This document shows, in pieces, positions 53,429 to 64,000 of a DNA stretch of 64,000 bases; position 1 is the first letter of the stretch, and every line of letters begins with the position of its first letter. Origin of the DNA: Ulota crispa (lineage: Eukaryota > Streptophyta > Bryopsida > Orthotrichales > Orthotrichaceae); the NCBI GenBank assembly GCA_963920765.1, contig OY987243.1, positions 18,223,419 to 18,287,418 on the forward strand, written 5' to 3'. Made by a program: the position numbers and the translations under genes. Below the pieces are notes generated by a model, which made no database searches, was not told the DNA's origin, and was given only the letters and a program-made list of their open reading frames with translations.

Positions 53429-55083
53429 GAGAAGGTCAGAATTTCAATTTCTCTGCAATATGCATTATTGGACGGAGATGGTTAGATGTTCATTTCTGCC
53501 GTTCTCATATTTCCTTTTTGCTATGAGCCTGTAATAAACATGCACAGTAATTGTACGCTTATATTATTGAATTGAATATAATTGCATTTTGGAAACAACA
53601 TTGGTGACCACTAAACCATAGTAGATGAGGTTTTTTGTAAATGAAGTGAGTTTGCAATGCAGCATTCATGGTTCAATGTTAATCATTTTACAGTAAAGAC
53701 AGTGCTCTATCTTGTACAATATCGCTATTGCGTAAGGTAATTCCTGTGAAACCACCAAACTCTGCCCTAATGGCCAACTGTTAGTTCTCGTAAAGAGGTC
53801 AAATGCATTCCTATTCTTTCTATTGTGTATGTAAACATGTGTATCTAAACAATGAGCACTATCTAAGAAGTGAGAAATGCTTCTAGCGTTGGTTATTGCA
53901 CTTTCACACCGTCTGGAGTTTATAATGAATGGGATTACAGTATTGTAGACAATTGTACGATAAGGTAGGAGCATATGTGTATTGAGCTAACGTTATTTTT
54001 TGTGAACATGTGCAAGTCAAAAATGGCGGGAATCCACCTCAACAATGGGGAGTGGGCCACCCTAGAAAGAATCCAAAACAAGGCTAAATCCTTGTAGTGC
54101 ATATTGGCATTCCCGCTGACAGTCTTCATGTATTTTGTTGGAATGTGCAGTTGCAATGGTCATCTGTATGCCCTAAAATATATTTTGAAGTTAGAAGTAT
54201 CAGAATGCGTACTTTGGCAACCAGCGTAGTCTGTATACCTTCCAACCTTCCCAGCTGTAGTATTCAAAGCTGTAGTGTTGTAAGTAGTGTAATGTTATTG
54301 TTCTTTCTTATATAGGTTACATGGTGTGTAGTGTTTGTGAGTGTGTATGCCCATATGCTTCTTGTGGAAGCGTATGTGATGTCATAAATAAGCGTGAAAT
54401 GTGACTGAGTACATGCTCGGAAGGTAGTGAGATATTGTGTGTAAATGTGTTGCATACCTGAAGTAACGCGTAGTTTAATATACAATTATGATTCCGTTAA
54501 GTGTTATTAGAGTTTAATATTTTGGTTAAGGTTATTCATACCATGAATTGCCCCTCGTTTCACTTTGTTTTCCCAAAAATCAATTGTTCAAGAAACTCTC
54601 TGAGTATACCTAAAAACAATGGTAACTTTGATACCAAATTTCCTATTTTTATTTGGCACTGTTCATGTGTTTTGCTGTACAGTTGTTCCAATTAAACGTG
54701 CTATTAAATATACTGTGCAAAAAGCCGTTACTGTCTTAGCCAATGAAAAAAGCAGGACTAAATATGTCACAAGAGGGTTCCTATATACGTGGCACCATGA
54801 AAACCAAGAGTCCAAAAATAAATAACAGTTACTTTACTGACATGGAAAGTTAGAAAGGTGTCATTAGATGGAAGGTTAAAGCAAAGTAGAATGTAGTTTA
54901 CTGCTTGGGTAAAGGAAAATAACACAAAGTTTACCACTTGGGTGAAGGAAAATAACACAAAGGTTACTGCTCAAAACTAACAAGAAGTTGACAAAATGCT
55001 TTTAACTTTGTGACCAAACCAGCCTGACCAAATTGACTGCATTGTTGACGGAATGCTGTTAATTTTTTATGAATTTGGTTAGC
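53429..55083. other. Right subterminal region of the CACTA element
   Basis: AT-rich and non-coding. Near 54888-54962 short direct repeats occur, including ACTGCTTGGGTAAAGGAAAA and a near-copy ACCACTTGGGTGAAGGAAAA, as expected of CACTA subterminal repeats that bind the TnpA-type protein. Confidence 0.45.
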
Positions 55084-55084
55084 A

Positions 55085-55098
55085 TTTTTCCCGTAGTG
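55085..55098 (+). mobile_element. Right terminal inverted repeat of a CACTA transposon
   Basis: TTTTTCCCGTAGTG is the inverse of CACTACGGGAAAAA, the standard plant CACTA terminus. It lies at the expected distance beyond the second ORF. The three bases after it, ATG (55099-55101), would be one copy of the target duplication. A matching left end was not found. Confidence 0.75.
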
Positions 55099-55101
55099 AT
55101 G

Positions 55102-55617
55102 GGATGGCTTTGCATCATAACATCAATTTTTTCAAGATCATTTTTAAATTTTTAAAATTTTTAAATTTTAAAGGTTAACAAATCTAGGAAATGAACCAAC
55201 TTTACCACAAAACTTCCCGGACTGTGGTGGGGTGCAGTGAAATTATTTTGTGCTAATTATTGCTTTTTTAGCTACACCAAAATTGTTGTGCCTAATATTT
55301 TTATAGTATTTTTTGAAAAAATATAAAATATTTAGACAACTTTTAAATGCCAGTTTGGGAGTAGGTACCCAATTTTCAAGGTTCCACCCTATGTCGCTTC
55401 ACCCTACTGTGCAATATTCTAATTTCTCACAAAATTATCATGAAATAGTTTTGATGAAAGGTTGAAAGTATCCAACTTTACATTTGTAAGAAAAAAATGT
55501 AGCCATTCTTGCTACTCAACCATTTTTTGGTTAGAAAAAAAACTAAAGACCACTTCATCTAAAATATTTTCACTAGTGGGGTGTCGCCCTATGCAATAAT
55601 AGTGAAGTAAGTTAAGT
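55102..55617. other. Non-coding sequence right of the CACTA element
   Basis: No gene is seen. GGGGTG and CACCCTA motifs recur in both orientations between about 55225 and 55600, hinting at another eroded inverted-repeat element that I cannot delimit. Confidence 0.3.
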
Positions 55618-55619
55618 TA

Positions 55620-55930
55620 GGCTTGGTTCAGACTACTAGCCGGAAAAGTGGCAAAACTAGCACCTCTGCTGGTGGTTTGGCTGCCATAAACTTTTCCATG
55701 TAATTGTGTGTCATTCAAGAGTGTACCTCTGCCGGACAAGTTTGGTACTACCCTTGAAGCAAGCCCCAAAATTTCACTATCTTGTGTGTTGACGTAGTTA
55801 TATTGGTTGGTGAAAATGGATGTAAAAGTACAAGACAAACTTGCAGTTTGAACCTAGCAGACATGAAAAGCTAAATTTCAACCAATCACGTTTAAGAAAT
55901 TTTTGGCCGGTAGCTAGTCTGAACCGGGCC
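55620..55930. mobile_element. MITE with Tourist-like ends (311 bp)
   Basis: The left end GGCTTGGTTCAGACTACTAG and the right end CTAGTCTGAACCGGGCC are inverted repeats with adjacent CCGG on the inner side. TTA lies immediately to the left (55617-55619) and TA(T) to the right, compatible with the TWA target of Tourist/PIF-Harbinger MITEs, though the duplication is imperfect. Confidence 0.7.
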
Positions 55931-55932
55931 TA

Positions 55933-58253
55933 TTAGGGTCAGTTTGGTTCCTCCTTGCTGGCTGCTGCGTCTTGATTGTGCCAGTCAGTACTACATGTCC
56001 AAAAAAAGAGCACATGTTAAGCTTATGGGATCGGTGGATGGGAGTGACGGGGTGACTTCGAGCGAGCCAGATCCTCCCACGTCCAGCATGGTGGGGTCAT
56101 GACTTGACCACGTTTTTACTTTTGAGCACGCATGTCGGCGCTGGAGTTCCTGTCGGGGTCCACAAACGTGGTTAAACTTCGCACTAACTTACTCTTACTA
56201 ACTTTGATTCTGTTAATAAATGCAATATAATTCTTTTGCTATCACGCTCACTTTACGTGTTGGGGAAACTTTGACACATTCTGCAGTGTTTTCGTTGCTA
56301 CTGGAGCTGATCATGAAAGTCACATTGGGGATCAGTGGTCCCTATTAATGATGGAGTACAATAACCGATGGGTCTCCAGCTCTGCAAAATATAATGTCAC
56401 AGCATGTTGCAGCTCATTACTCATGATCTGCTTTGACGTCCAAATTGGCCGGTGTGTTTGTATCGGAGCCCTGCACTAGAAACTCCAACATCTAAGGTTG
56501 GCTGGCTACTACGTTTGTTGCGCCATCACTCCACCTTCTTCGTCTTCATCCTCTCTCCTTGTTCCTCATCTTTTTTCAGCTCAACGTGTGCTCCTATACT
56601 AACTTAACTTACTTGCTCTTAACATGTTCAGAGAAGTAGCAATCTCTCGTTGACGATTTCATAAGCCAGAGCATTCTGTGAAGACTGATTTCGGGAGCCT
56701 CAAGGTTGATGACACTCAGGGATTCTCAGGTTAGTTGCTGACTGATCATAAACAAACCCTCCATTTGTGTTGTTTTCCCTAGTTCCAAGGGTTACAACTT
56801 TGGAGGTGCTTTTCCACCCATGTTTTTGGTGGCCATATGCAAGTACTTGATCTGAACCAAGCTCATAATACATGCTTTTGAGCAAAAGGGGAGTGGGGCT
56901 GTGATCTTATCCAATTGTTGCTCTTACAAAGGTTGACGCTTAGCAAGCACTACTGTACAAGAACTCGCATTGTATCTCAACAATGAGAGAGAGTACATTC
57001 CTTTGCTAAAGTGGAACGTGGACACAAGAGCATTGGATTTGACCAGAAATTTTGAGACATTACAATTATAGCATTTTGAATTTTCTTGTTTTTAGGGTTT
57101 ACTATATCTAGAGCTTTACCGCTTTTGTAGCTTCGCTGCCGGACGGCTCTCGGTCTCAAAGTAGGAGGCAGGTTTCCCTCTGAATGTTGCTGCTGAGAGG
57201 GTAAGCTTACTAGAGAGAGTTTTCCTGAATTGATGAAAGCCTTGTGCGCATATCGGTGGAAGTGGTTAGGGTTTTGCGGGCAGCGTTGAAGGTGATTTGG
57301 ATTTGAATTGTCGGTTTTACTGTCGTCTTGAGCTGGTTTCTGAGGTTCTGTCTTAATTAGCTTCTTGTACAATAGCTATGTTTTAATGGATTTCTTCTTT
57401 TGACTAATTAGCTAGGTTGGTTGGTTATTATCATCGCGTTGCGTGAACGTGGACAATCTCGGATTGCGGCTCCTGGACACGCCTGCTTGAAAGAGGTTGG
57501 ATCGATTATGGAATTGGAGGAACTTTGTTGTCCCTCTTAAAAAATTTCTGTATTTGGAAGTATTCTTTTCGAAACATCTCTTTACCGAGAATTCACACCT
57601 GTTGGTGTTGAACTTAGACCATTCCCTTAAATCTCTTTATTTGGAAAGCGTAATCAGGATTAGTAAGTTTTGTTTTTGGACAGAGAGTTTTAACAGCAAT
57701 CTTGAGCTTATTGAGCCAATTTCTGAGGGGATTGACATTTCAGTCGGTTGGCTGCAATGTGAGTAATTTGGCACATGATCATCGTTTCAAAGTCATAAGG
57801 TGCTTGGGACACGTAATGGTTTTTAGCAGCTATTTGCAAAGCGCCAAACCACTGGTGTCAATTTCAGGAAGATCTGGCTGCTTTAAAGCACCAGCAATGT
57901 TCTTTTTCAAAATGAACAATTCCTCGACACGAGAATTCTCTTACTATATCAGAACACAAAGTATGCTCTTTTAGGACATCCAATGCATCAGGAAATAAAT
58001 AGAATATATAAAACTAGGTATTCAATAAGTAGTCTTGCGATCAAGCCCCTGAGCCTGAGAGGTAAGCTGAGGCTAGGAGCTTTACTTTTGTCTCTTGTGC
58101 AGGGGCATACCAAAAACCAAACGGTGACTTTTTTAGAAGGATATTCACGAGCTACTTGAGCCTTTTTAGATATTTGCATTAATTGTAGTGATGTCGTCGT
58201 CTATACATTTATTTTGTATTTCTGACGCATGCCTTCGTTTTGATGCTGCACAG
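55933..58253. other. 5' flank of the receptor-kinase gene; first exons not resolved
   Basis: The signal-peptide exon of the receptor kinase should lie here or just after, but I could not identify it. Open frames at 56977-57372 (-), 57497-57766 (+) and 57702-57974 (+) have no convincing family likeness; a few leucine-rich residues near 57600-57660 may be a worn LRR. Confidence 0.35.
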
Positions 58254-61200
58254 TGAACCTTGTGATTTCAACGTGCTGATCGGCATTGATCCTCCGCTGG
58301 AACCGTGTTCCATGGATGCTTATCATGTGCTATGTCAAATGGACAAAATTATCGATTTGACAATCATACGGAGATTGGTCAATGTGAATAAGAGAACCCA
58401 GATTTTCAACTGCTGAATCTGGTTAGTTCACAGCTCTTTCAACTTAGTTTTGCAGGTTTAGCATGTGAAGAATCTAGAACATACTTTGACAAGTATAACA
58501 CATGCTGCCCACATTCCTAAAGGTTCTAAGGGATTGTTTGGGCGTATTGTTATGTATTCTGTATATCTCGTCGATTAATAGCTGGCTCATGAATCCTCTC
58601 TTTGAGGTGCTCGGTCAATTGCTAGCACTAGAGTTCTGTACGTCCTGCAGTAGTGATATGAGTCACAACTCTTTCAAGAGACCTCTTTTAGAATCTGTTT
58701 TTCAACTTCCAGCAATCAACAGGTTGTATGAGTTGTTTTCCGCTTTTCCCTTTCATTTCGATCTCAGTCAGTTGTTCTTATTTGTTGACTTGCCAGTTTA
58801 TCCAAATTGCTCACATCGTAGGAAGATGGTGCGACGGTTTTGGTTTTACTGGTCTTGGTTACAGTAGTTTTCACTTAAGTCTAAACATTCGATGTTGGTG
58901 GTTCTTTGCAGGCTTGGAGGCAGCCTCGTTTGTGAAAACTATTGTTTTCCTCACGTGAACTCCTGCTGTTTTTGGGGGCCATACTGAAGGATGCAACATG
59001 GCAACAGCAAATGCCATGTACCTCCATTTGTAACTAGGACTCCTTTTTCCATGCCACTTCTTGCTAGTGCTCCTGCCCGTTCATTTGTAACATGTTCTTT
59101 GGCTGGTATCAGACAGATGAGTTTGATGGGGCAAGAATTGTTTACTCGAGAAAGGAATTGTCATCGGAATTGGGTATAACTGAGGATGGTTTTTGGATAG
59201 AGCTTGCCCCATATTAGAGAAAATTTGAAAAAACAGTTCTGAAAGCGAGGGCGATGATCCATATGGGTTGGTTTCGTCCAACCTCTGTTCGTTTGGGTTG
59301 AATCCAGGTAAAGGACAACTTTTTATATTTTTCTTGCATCATTTCTCTCAGTCTCAATTACGACAATGTACGTGCTCTACTATAAATATTTGTATCTTTT
59401 CATCTCTTTGCTGTTTTTTCTCTTTTGGAAATTGGGCTGATCAACTTACATTTTGATGATTCTCGTTCAGGAAGTTCAGCAGCAATCGCACACAAGCAGC
59501 TCTTCCATTATCACTGCAGGGCTTCTTGCAGGAGCTATTACTATGGTGCTGATGTCAAGCCTTTTAGAATGCTTCATTAAACGGAGGAGAGGTCGAAGAC
59601 ATCCCGCTTTCGATCATGCGTCAGGCGATACATCGGGTAATACAGGGAACTGAATTCTGTAGTAGTTTTTCGTTTAATTGGTGCTCTCTCTTTTGGTACC
59701 GGTTCAATTGACACGTCCGCCGATTGTTCACAGAACTCTCTGACCTTAATATTGAAGATTACCCAAGCTGTCTCTTCCCTTACGATGAACTGAAATCCTC
59801 AACGAGAAATTTCAACAAAGGGAACAAGATTGGGGAAGGAGCTTTCGGTGCGGTTTACAAGGTATATTCGTGTAATTTACTTTTGCTTGCTTATATTGGA
59901 CCCTTGCGATTCTTTCAAGCACGTTCATTTATTGTCTTTTCTTTGACAGGCTGTGCTTCTGTTTGGCAGGGTGCTTTACGAGATGGTAGTGAAGTAGCAG
60001 TGAAGGAGCTTCCATCAAACCTCAAGCAGGGCAATCAAGAGTTTCTCAACGAGATTCAGCTAATCACTGGCTTGCAACACAAGAATCTCGTGAAACTTTG
60101 TGGCTGTGCAATTAGTGGCAGCAACCGGCTGCTCGTTTATGAATACGTGGATAACAGATCTCTCGCCCAAGCTCTGTTTGGTTAGTTCCACAACTGCTCT
60201 TTTTTGGCGCACGTTTTCACTATGTTCTTCCAAGCCATGTTTCGAGCTTTACTTCGTAACTTACACCGTCATGAGTTTGTACAGACCCTGGGAGGCCATT
60301 GCTGTTGGAGTGGCCATTTCGGTACAACATTGCCCTTGGACTAGCGAAAGGGCTTGCATTCCTCCACTCCAGAGGTCCCGAACGCCTTGCCCATGGGGAC
60401 ATCAAAGCCAACAACATTCTGTTGGATAGAAATCTGGAGCCCAAGATTGCAGATTTTGGTCTCGCTCGGATCTGCCAAAACAATGAACGGAAAGTACTCA
60501 CTCGTATCGAAGGAAAGAGGTGACAATGATTCCCAGGTTGAGTTTTCATAGACAGCAGAAGTTGTTGCAGCACAGTCCTTTCCAGAGGATGATCTCTGAG
60601 AGTTTTTGCTTTGAGATGTAGGGGCTACGTGGCACCAGAATTTGCACTTCATGGTCAGCTCACAGCAAAGGCGGACGTCTTCAGCTTTGGAATCATTGCT
60701 CTGGAGCTCGTATCTGGCCGGGACAACATGAACTCAAATCTCCCTCCTGAGGAGCAATACCTTCTTTTATGGGTAAGCCTAGTTAAAATACATTCACAGT
60801 TCCTTGTAGTTTTAGTAGTGGTAAGTTAGAGGATTGTCGTTTTAAGCATTTCAACAAATGTAGGAGTGTGGTTTTTGGGAGGCAAATAGAGCCGTGGAGA
60901 GATCTTTGGGTACAAAGCCAAACCTGTTAAAATCAAATTTTCATGAATTTCTTGTGCAATTTCAACGGAAGAGGTTTTAGACCACGGTTTGTGACAGTAG
61001 ATAACTTCCTTTTTCTGTTGAAAGATAGGTGGCCGTAGACAGTTAGCCAAGTCATGCATACGCCTCTTGCTAAAATTTCTAATCAAGTGTTTTGAAAGAG
61101 ATGGTGGCTGCTGGTAACAGGGGTCAGTATAGGAGATAGTATCAGGGCCCTAATGGTTTCAGTATCCTCCCAAAAATAATGATTAACAAAAATTTTAGTG

Positions 61201-61507
61201 CTCATGGCTCTGGTTGCTTGTGGTGCAGGCATGGAATTTATATGAACAGGGACGTGTCATGGACCTCGTAGATCCAAGAGTAAAGGACGGTTGTGACGAG
61301 GATCAAGCGCGTCTGCTCATCAAAGTGGCCCTGCTCTGCTCGCAAGGCGACTCCTCCTTCCGACCCCACATGACCCGGGTGGTGGCCTTGTTATCTGGCG
61401 ACGCTGATGTCCCTGACGTTCCTGAACGACCCGCCTTTCTCGGAATTGGAGTGTCTGACCCCACCAAGCCATGCACTCGCCCCAATTCCATTACCACGTG
61501 GAAATGA
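58254..61507 (+). CDS. LRR receptor-like kinase, LRR-VIII-like, non-RD; N-terminus unresolved
   Basis: A membrane receptor kinase, probably signalling at the cell surface. The secure part is 59734-59861, 59970-60180, 60285-60519, 60622-60772 and 61229-61507, all GT-AG and in phase. It shows the glycine loop [10 protein letters not shown], the ATP lysine in VAVKEL, FLNEI for the C-helix glutamate, [14 protein letters not shown] as catalytic loop, ADFGLAR, and GYVAPEF. The catalytic loop reads HGD rather than HRD, making this a non-RD kinase, but the aspartate is kept. Sequence style ([33 protein letters not shown]) fits LRR-VIII. Before it, 59471-59636 encodes a membrane helix ([20 protein letters not shown]) and a basic stop-transfer KRRRGRR. 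Ectodomain pieces are a cysteine-containing LRR cap from 58254 (EPCDFNV ... [11 protein letters not shown]) and a 72-nt LRR exon (58651-58722). No malectin domain is seen. The ectodomain joins and start are unknown. Confidence 0.8.
58651..58722 (+). other. 72-nt leucine-rich-repeat exon of the receptor kinase
   Basis: This stretch is bounded by CCTGCAG and a GT donor and is exactly 72 nt, the length of one 24-residue LRR. That is the usual exon unit in plant LRR receptor kinases. It reads [20 protein letters not shown] and then AIN, fitting the LxLSxNxFxGxLPxxxFxLPxL pattern with some drift (RPL where GPLP is expected). Confidence 0.65.
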
Positions 61508-64000
61508 TACAAAATCCTCTGAATGGCTTCCGAGTTCCACCACTTGCACTCTATATTGTCTGTATGGTACTCCTTGTCTTTGCCAACGCTACTACACATG
61601 TGGCATCTTTAGATTTCATGGCAGATATCTTACCAAGGATATGCAGTAATGCAAACACAAGAGATCTATTTTGTTTGTTGATCCTGCTCTTTGGAGCTTT
61701 GGATTGATAGTGTCGCTGCTTCTGGCATGACCAGCACTGGTAGGACCAAGGTCGTCATGATCAAATGGATCGAAACTAGCTCACAAGCCAGGTGCAATTA
61801 CATCTTTTCGTAATTTCTCTGCAGAGGTCTAGTTGTAGTGGTGGCCGTCATTATCAAGTACAAAAGGGATATTCAGTGTACAGCTACAGAGCCTTTTATG
61901 ATCTCAACGTTCTCTTAACAATTCTAATCGTGTTTTACACCTTTATAGCTTGAGTACGTGGTCCGCTGGAAATATTTTGAGAAAATATTGCAAGTATAAG
62001 ATGAACATGTTTCTAGTCTATTTGGAAACGAAGATGTTATGTACTCTGCGAGTCTTGCTATATCTGTAGCGACGAGGTTTCTATGATGCAGAATCTGTTG
62101 ATTTTGATAGAGGACGCTTCTGGCACTTATGAAGCAAATCACTATTTCTTCAGAGTAAGATTTTGTAAATGAGTTGCCACTGCAGTCTTGACTAGTACTT
62201 GGAAGCAGTGGTTCTAATTGAGATTTTCATAATCAGTTCAGGTTGCTAAAACACTGCTAAATATGCGAAAAACCCAAATTATACACTGCGCTCTTTATGT
62301 TTTTTTGTAGCATTGAACTTCTTTTTGGGGGAGAAGCTTTGCTAACTTCAGCTACAATTGTGAACACTGGCTGGAAGTGGGGTATTTAAACTACATTCTG
62401 TTAGGTATGATATTAACACATTAGTGTTTCCGTTGGTCACCCTATTGATGATTTTGGTAATGATATATATCTTGTTTATTCAATCAAATCTTTTACTGAC
62501 GTTTAGTGTTAGACAGTTTTCCAGTTTTTGGATGATGCTCTAAATGTGCTACTGTGAATATGTTTTGCCCTTGTCAAAAATAGATGCTTCATTCTTGTTC
62601 TAACACGTAAATTTGTACTGCCAGTGCTGTTTGGGAGTAAAATCACTGGGATTTTTCTTCTTGCGCATTATTTTGGGGCTTCACAGGACATGCCTTTCTG
62701 CTCGTCAGTGGCAGTGTTTTTTTTTCACCTACCCGGCGCCACATGCCCTCACAGGAATGGAGAATTTTGAGAGGGAGAGACGAGCATTGGTCCAATTTTT
62801 GACAAGGTGGCTTCATGAGGCCCAAAAAAAAAACACTCAGTGTTGTGTGACAAGCAAGAATGTTTGAATAGCTTATCAATTAAGAGGTAGGAACACTCAT
62901 AACCGTGAGTGTACCCCTAGTCGTGGCCTACATCTGACACAAGTTGTTAGTCATTTGAAATTAATAAATTTTGTGATTATGTCGGAACTTAAGTGATGGT
63001 TACGGGTGACAAAGTGATGGTTGTAGGTGATTTGCATGACGGTTTTGAGAACCCTAGCTTGTTGTTTTTAGCATCTCCTACTCACGGTCATGGATTTTCA
63101 GTGATTCTGGACTTTAAAAAACCTTTGTGAACAAATGCTTGCAATTGGGACTTTGAAATTGATCCAAATATTTTTCATTCCTTCTTGCTAATCTAACAAT
63201 ATTATTTTCAAGCTTGTTTGATCAAGGTATATACCCTATAATGCTTAAACTCATGCTTATGGGTGTTCCTACCTTAAGCTTAGCACCCATTCTCAATGTA
63301 CTGTACAAGCTGTTCTTCCAACTTTGAGTTGCTAAAAACACTATTATGGACCACAATGGTTTTGATGGGTATTACCAATTTGTATCGTTTGTAAATTATT
63401 GCAAATTAGAATGGGTTCAAATTCTTCAAAACAACATTACATACAAGTACTTCAAAAGCCTGTTCAAACTACATAGCATTGCAAGCTCCAAGGTTTGTGA
63501 TCATGTGAAAGTGATTTATATCATTATACATAACTATTATAGACTACAATAATTATTAACTCGAGATGGTTATTCACCCACAATATGTGGCTACTCTATT
63601 CTTTAGCCTCATGGTACTGACATGTGGCATTATAAAGGTACTACATTTACACTTAACTTCAACCCCAATTAATCTTTGAAGGGCCACTTGATCTCTTCAT
63701 TTTGACAGAAAGGTCGATTAAAAAGTATAATATTGAAGATTGTTTTGGAGTTGATGTGAGAAAAAGGGCTATAGGTCTTGCAGTTTCGATTCTATCATAT
63801 GTTCAGATCCCAACAAATTCCTCAATGTAATTTTTGAAACATTAAGTTCACAATTCTTACTAAACTTGATTCCTTAAAAAAATCTTGATGAATTTGTAGT
63901 AGAATCTGTTGAAGAGGGCTTGAAATGTGATGATGATTGTAGTGGATTTTGAGATTTTTTTTGTTACTTTTATTTACAAGCTCAAATTTGTAGGAACACT
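61508..64000. other. 3' flank of the receptor kinase and intergenic sequence
   Basis: The first few hundred bases presumably include the kinase 3' UTR. No later open frame (61303-61599 -, 61407-61707 +, 62613-62867 +, 63346-63552 +) shows family similarity, and I find no structured repeat. Confidence 0.4.

Noticed and set aside
56977-57372. 131-codon frame on - upstream of the receptor kinase
   Set aside because: Low-complexity composition, no recognisable domain, and no splice or promoter context.

Overview
This window reads as nuclear DNA of a land plant. Every recognisable gene is split by GT-AG introns of roughly 80-1,200 bp. A short TTTAGGG tract is present and the proteins are plant-type: LMBD2, a two-domain cytidine deaminase, an LRR-VIII-like receptor kinase and a CACTA transposase. 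The moderate introns and an archaeal-type phosphoglycerate mutase make a bryophyte or other early-diverging lineage my guess; the species cannot be fixed from this sequence. A run of exactly 200 N (13786-13985) marks a scaffold gap.

Layout, left to right. The last exon of an archaeal-type (ApgM) phosphoglycerate mutase on + (556-1023) faces an eight-exon acetyl-CoA acetyltransferase on - (1928-5609). After a gene-poor stretch with an isolated exon-like fragment (7695-7790) and two transposon-like elements comes a two-exon cytidine deaminase on - (9924-12179). A block of non-autonomous elements and the gap leads to a nine-exon PWWP-domain gene on - (15708-20147). Divergent from it, across about 7 kb rich in small inverted-repeat elements, is a complete 14-exon LMBD2-type membrane protein on + (27036-33880). 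From 34.9 to 38.6 kb there are only non-autonomous elements. From 40.8 to 55.1 kb lies a decayed CACTA transposon, with a TNP2 transposase on -, a second ORF on + and one clear CACTA right end at 55098. The last gene is an LRR receptor-like kinase on + (58254-61507), with a readable kinase and a poorly resolved ectodomain. The final 2.5 kb has no gene I can support.

The genes do not form a pathway; they are separate housekeeping, chromatin and signalling genes. The most striking feature is the number of short inverted-repeat elements, often inside introns or next to genes. One family has four copies (10744, 16894, 25776, 34954) with 9-bp flanking repeats, suggesting Mutator-derived MITEs. A second family ends in CCCCT...AGGGG between TTAA tetranucleotides (8046, 12679, 22398, 36658, 37439, possibly 14127), a piggyBac-like signature that is unusual for plants. 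Another five MITE families can be delimited. Exon joins were made by eye from splice sites, phase and family similarity. Those of the thiolase, deaminase, LMBD2 and kinase domain are phase-consistent throughout; the last PWWP exon and the receptor ectodomain are tentative.
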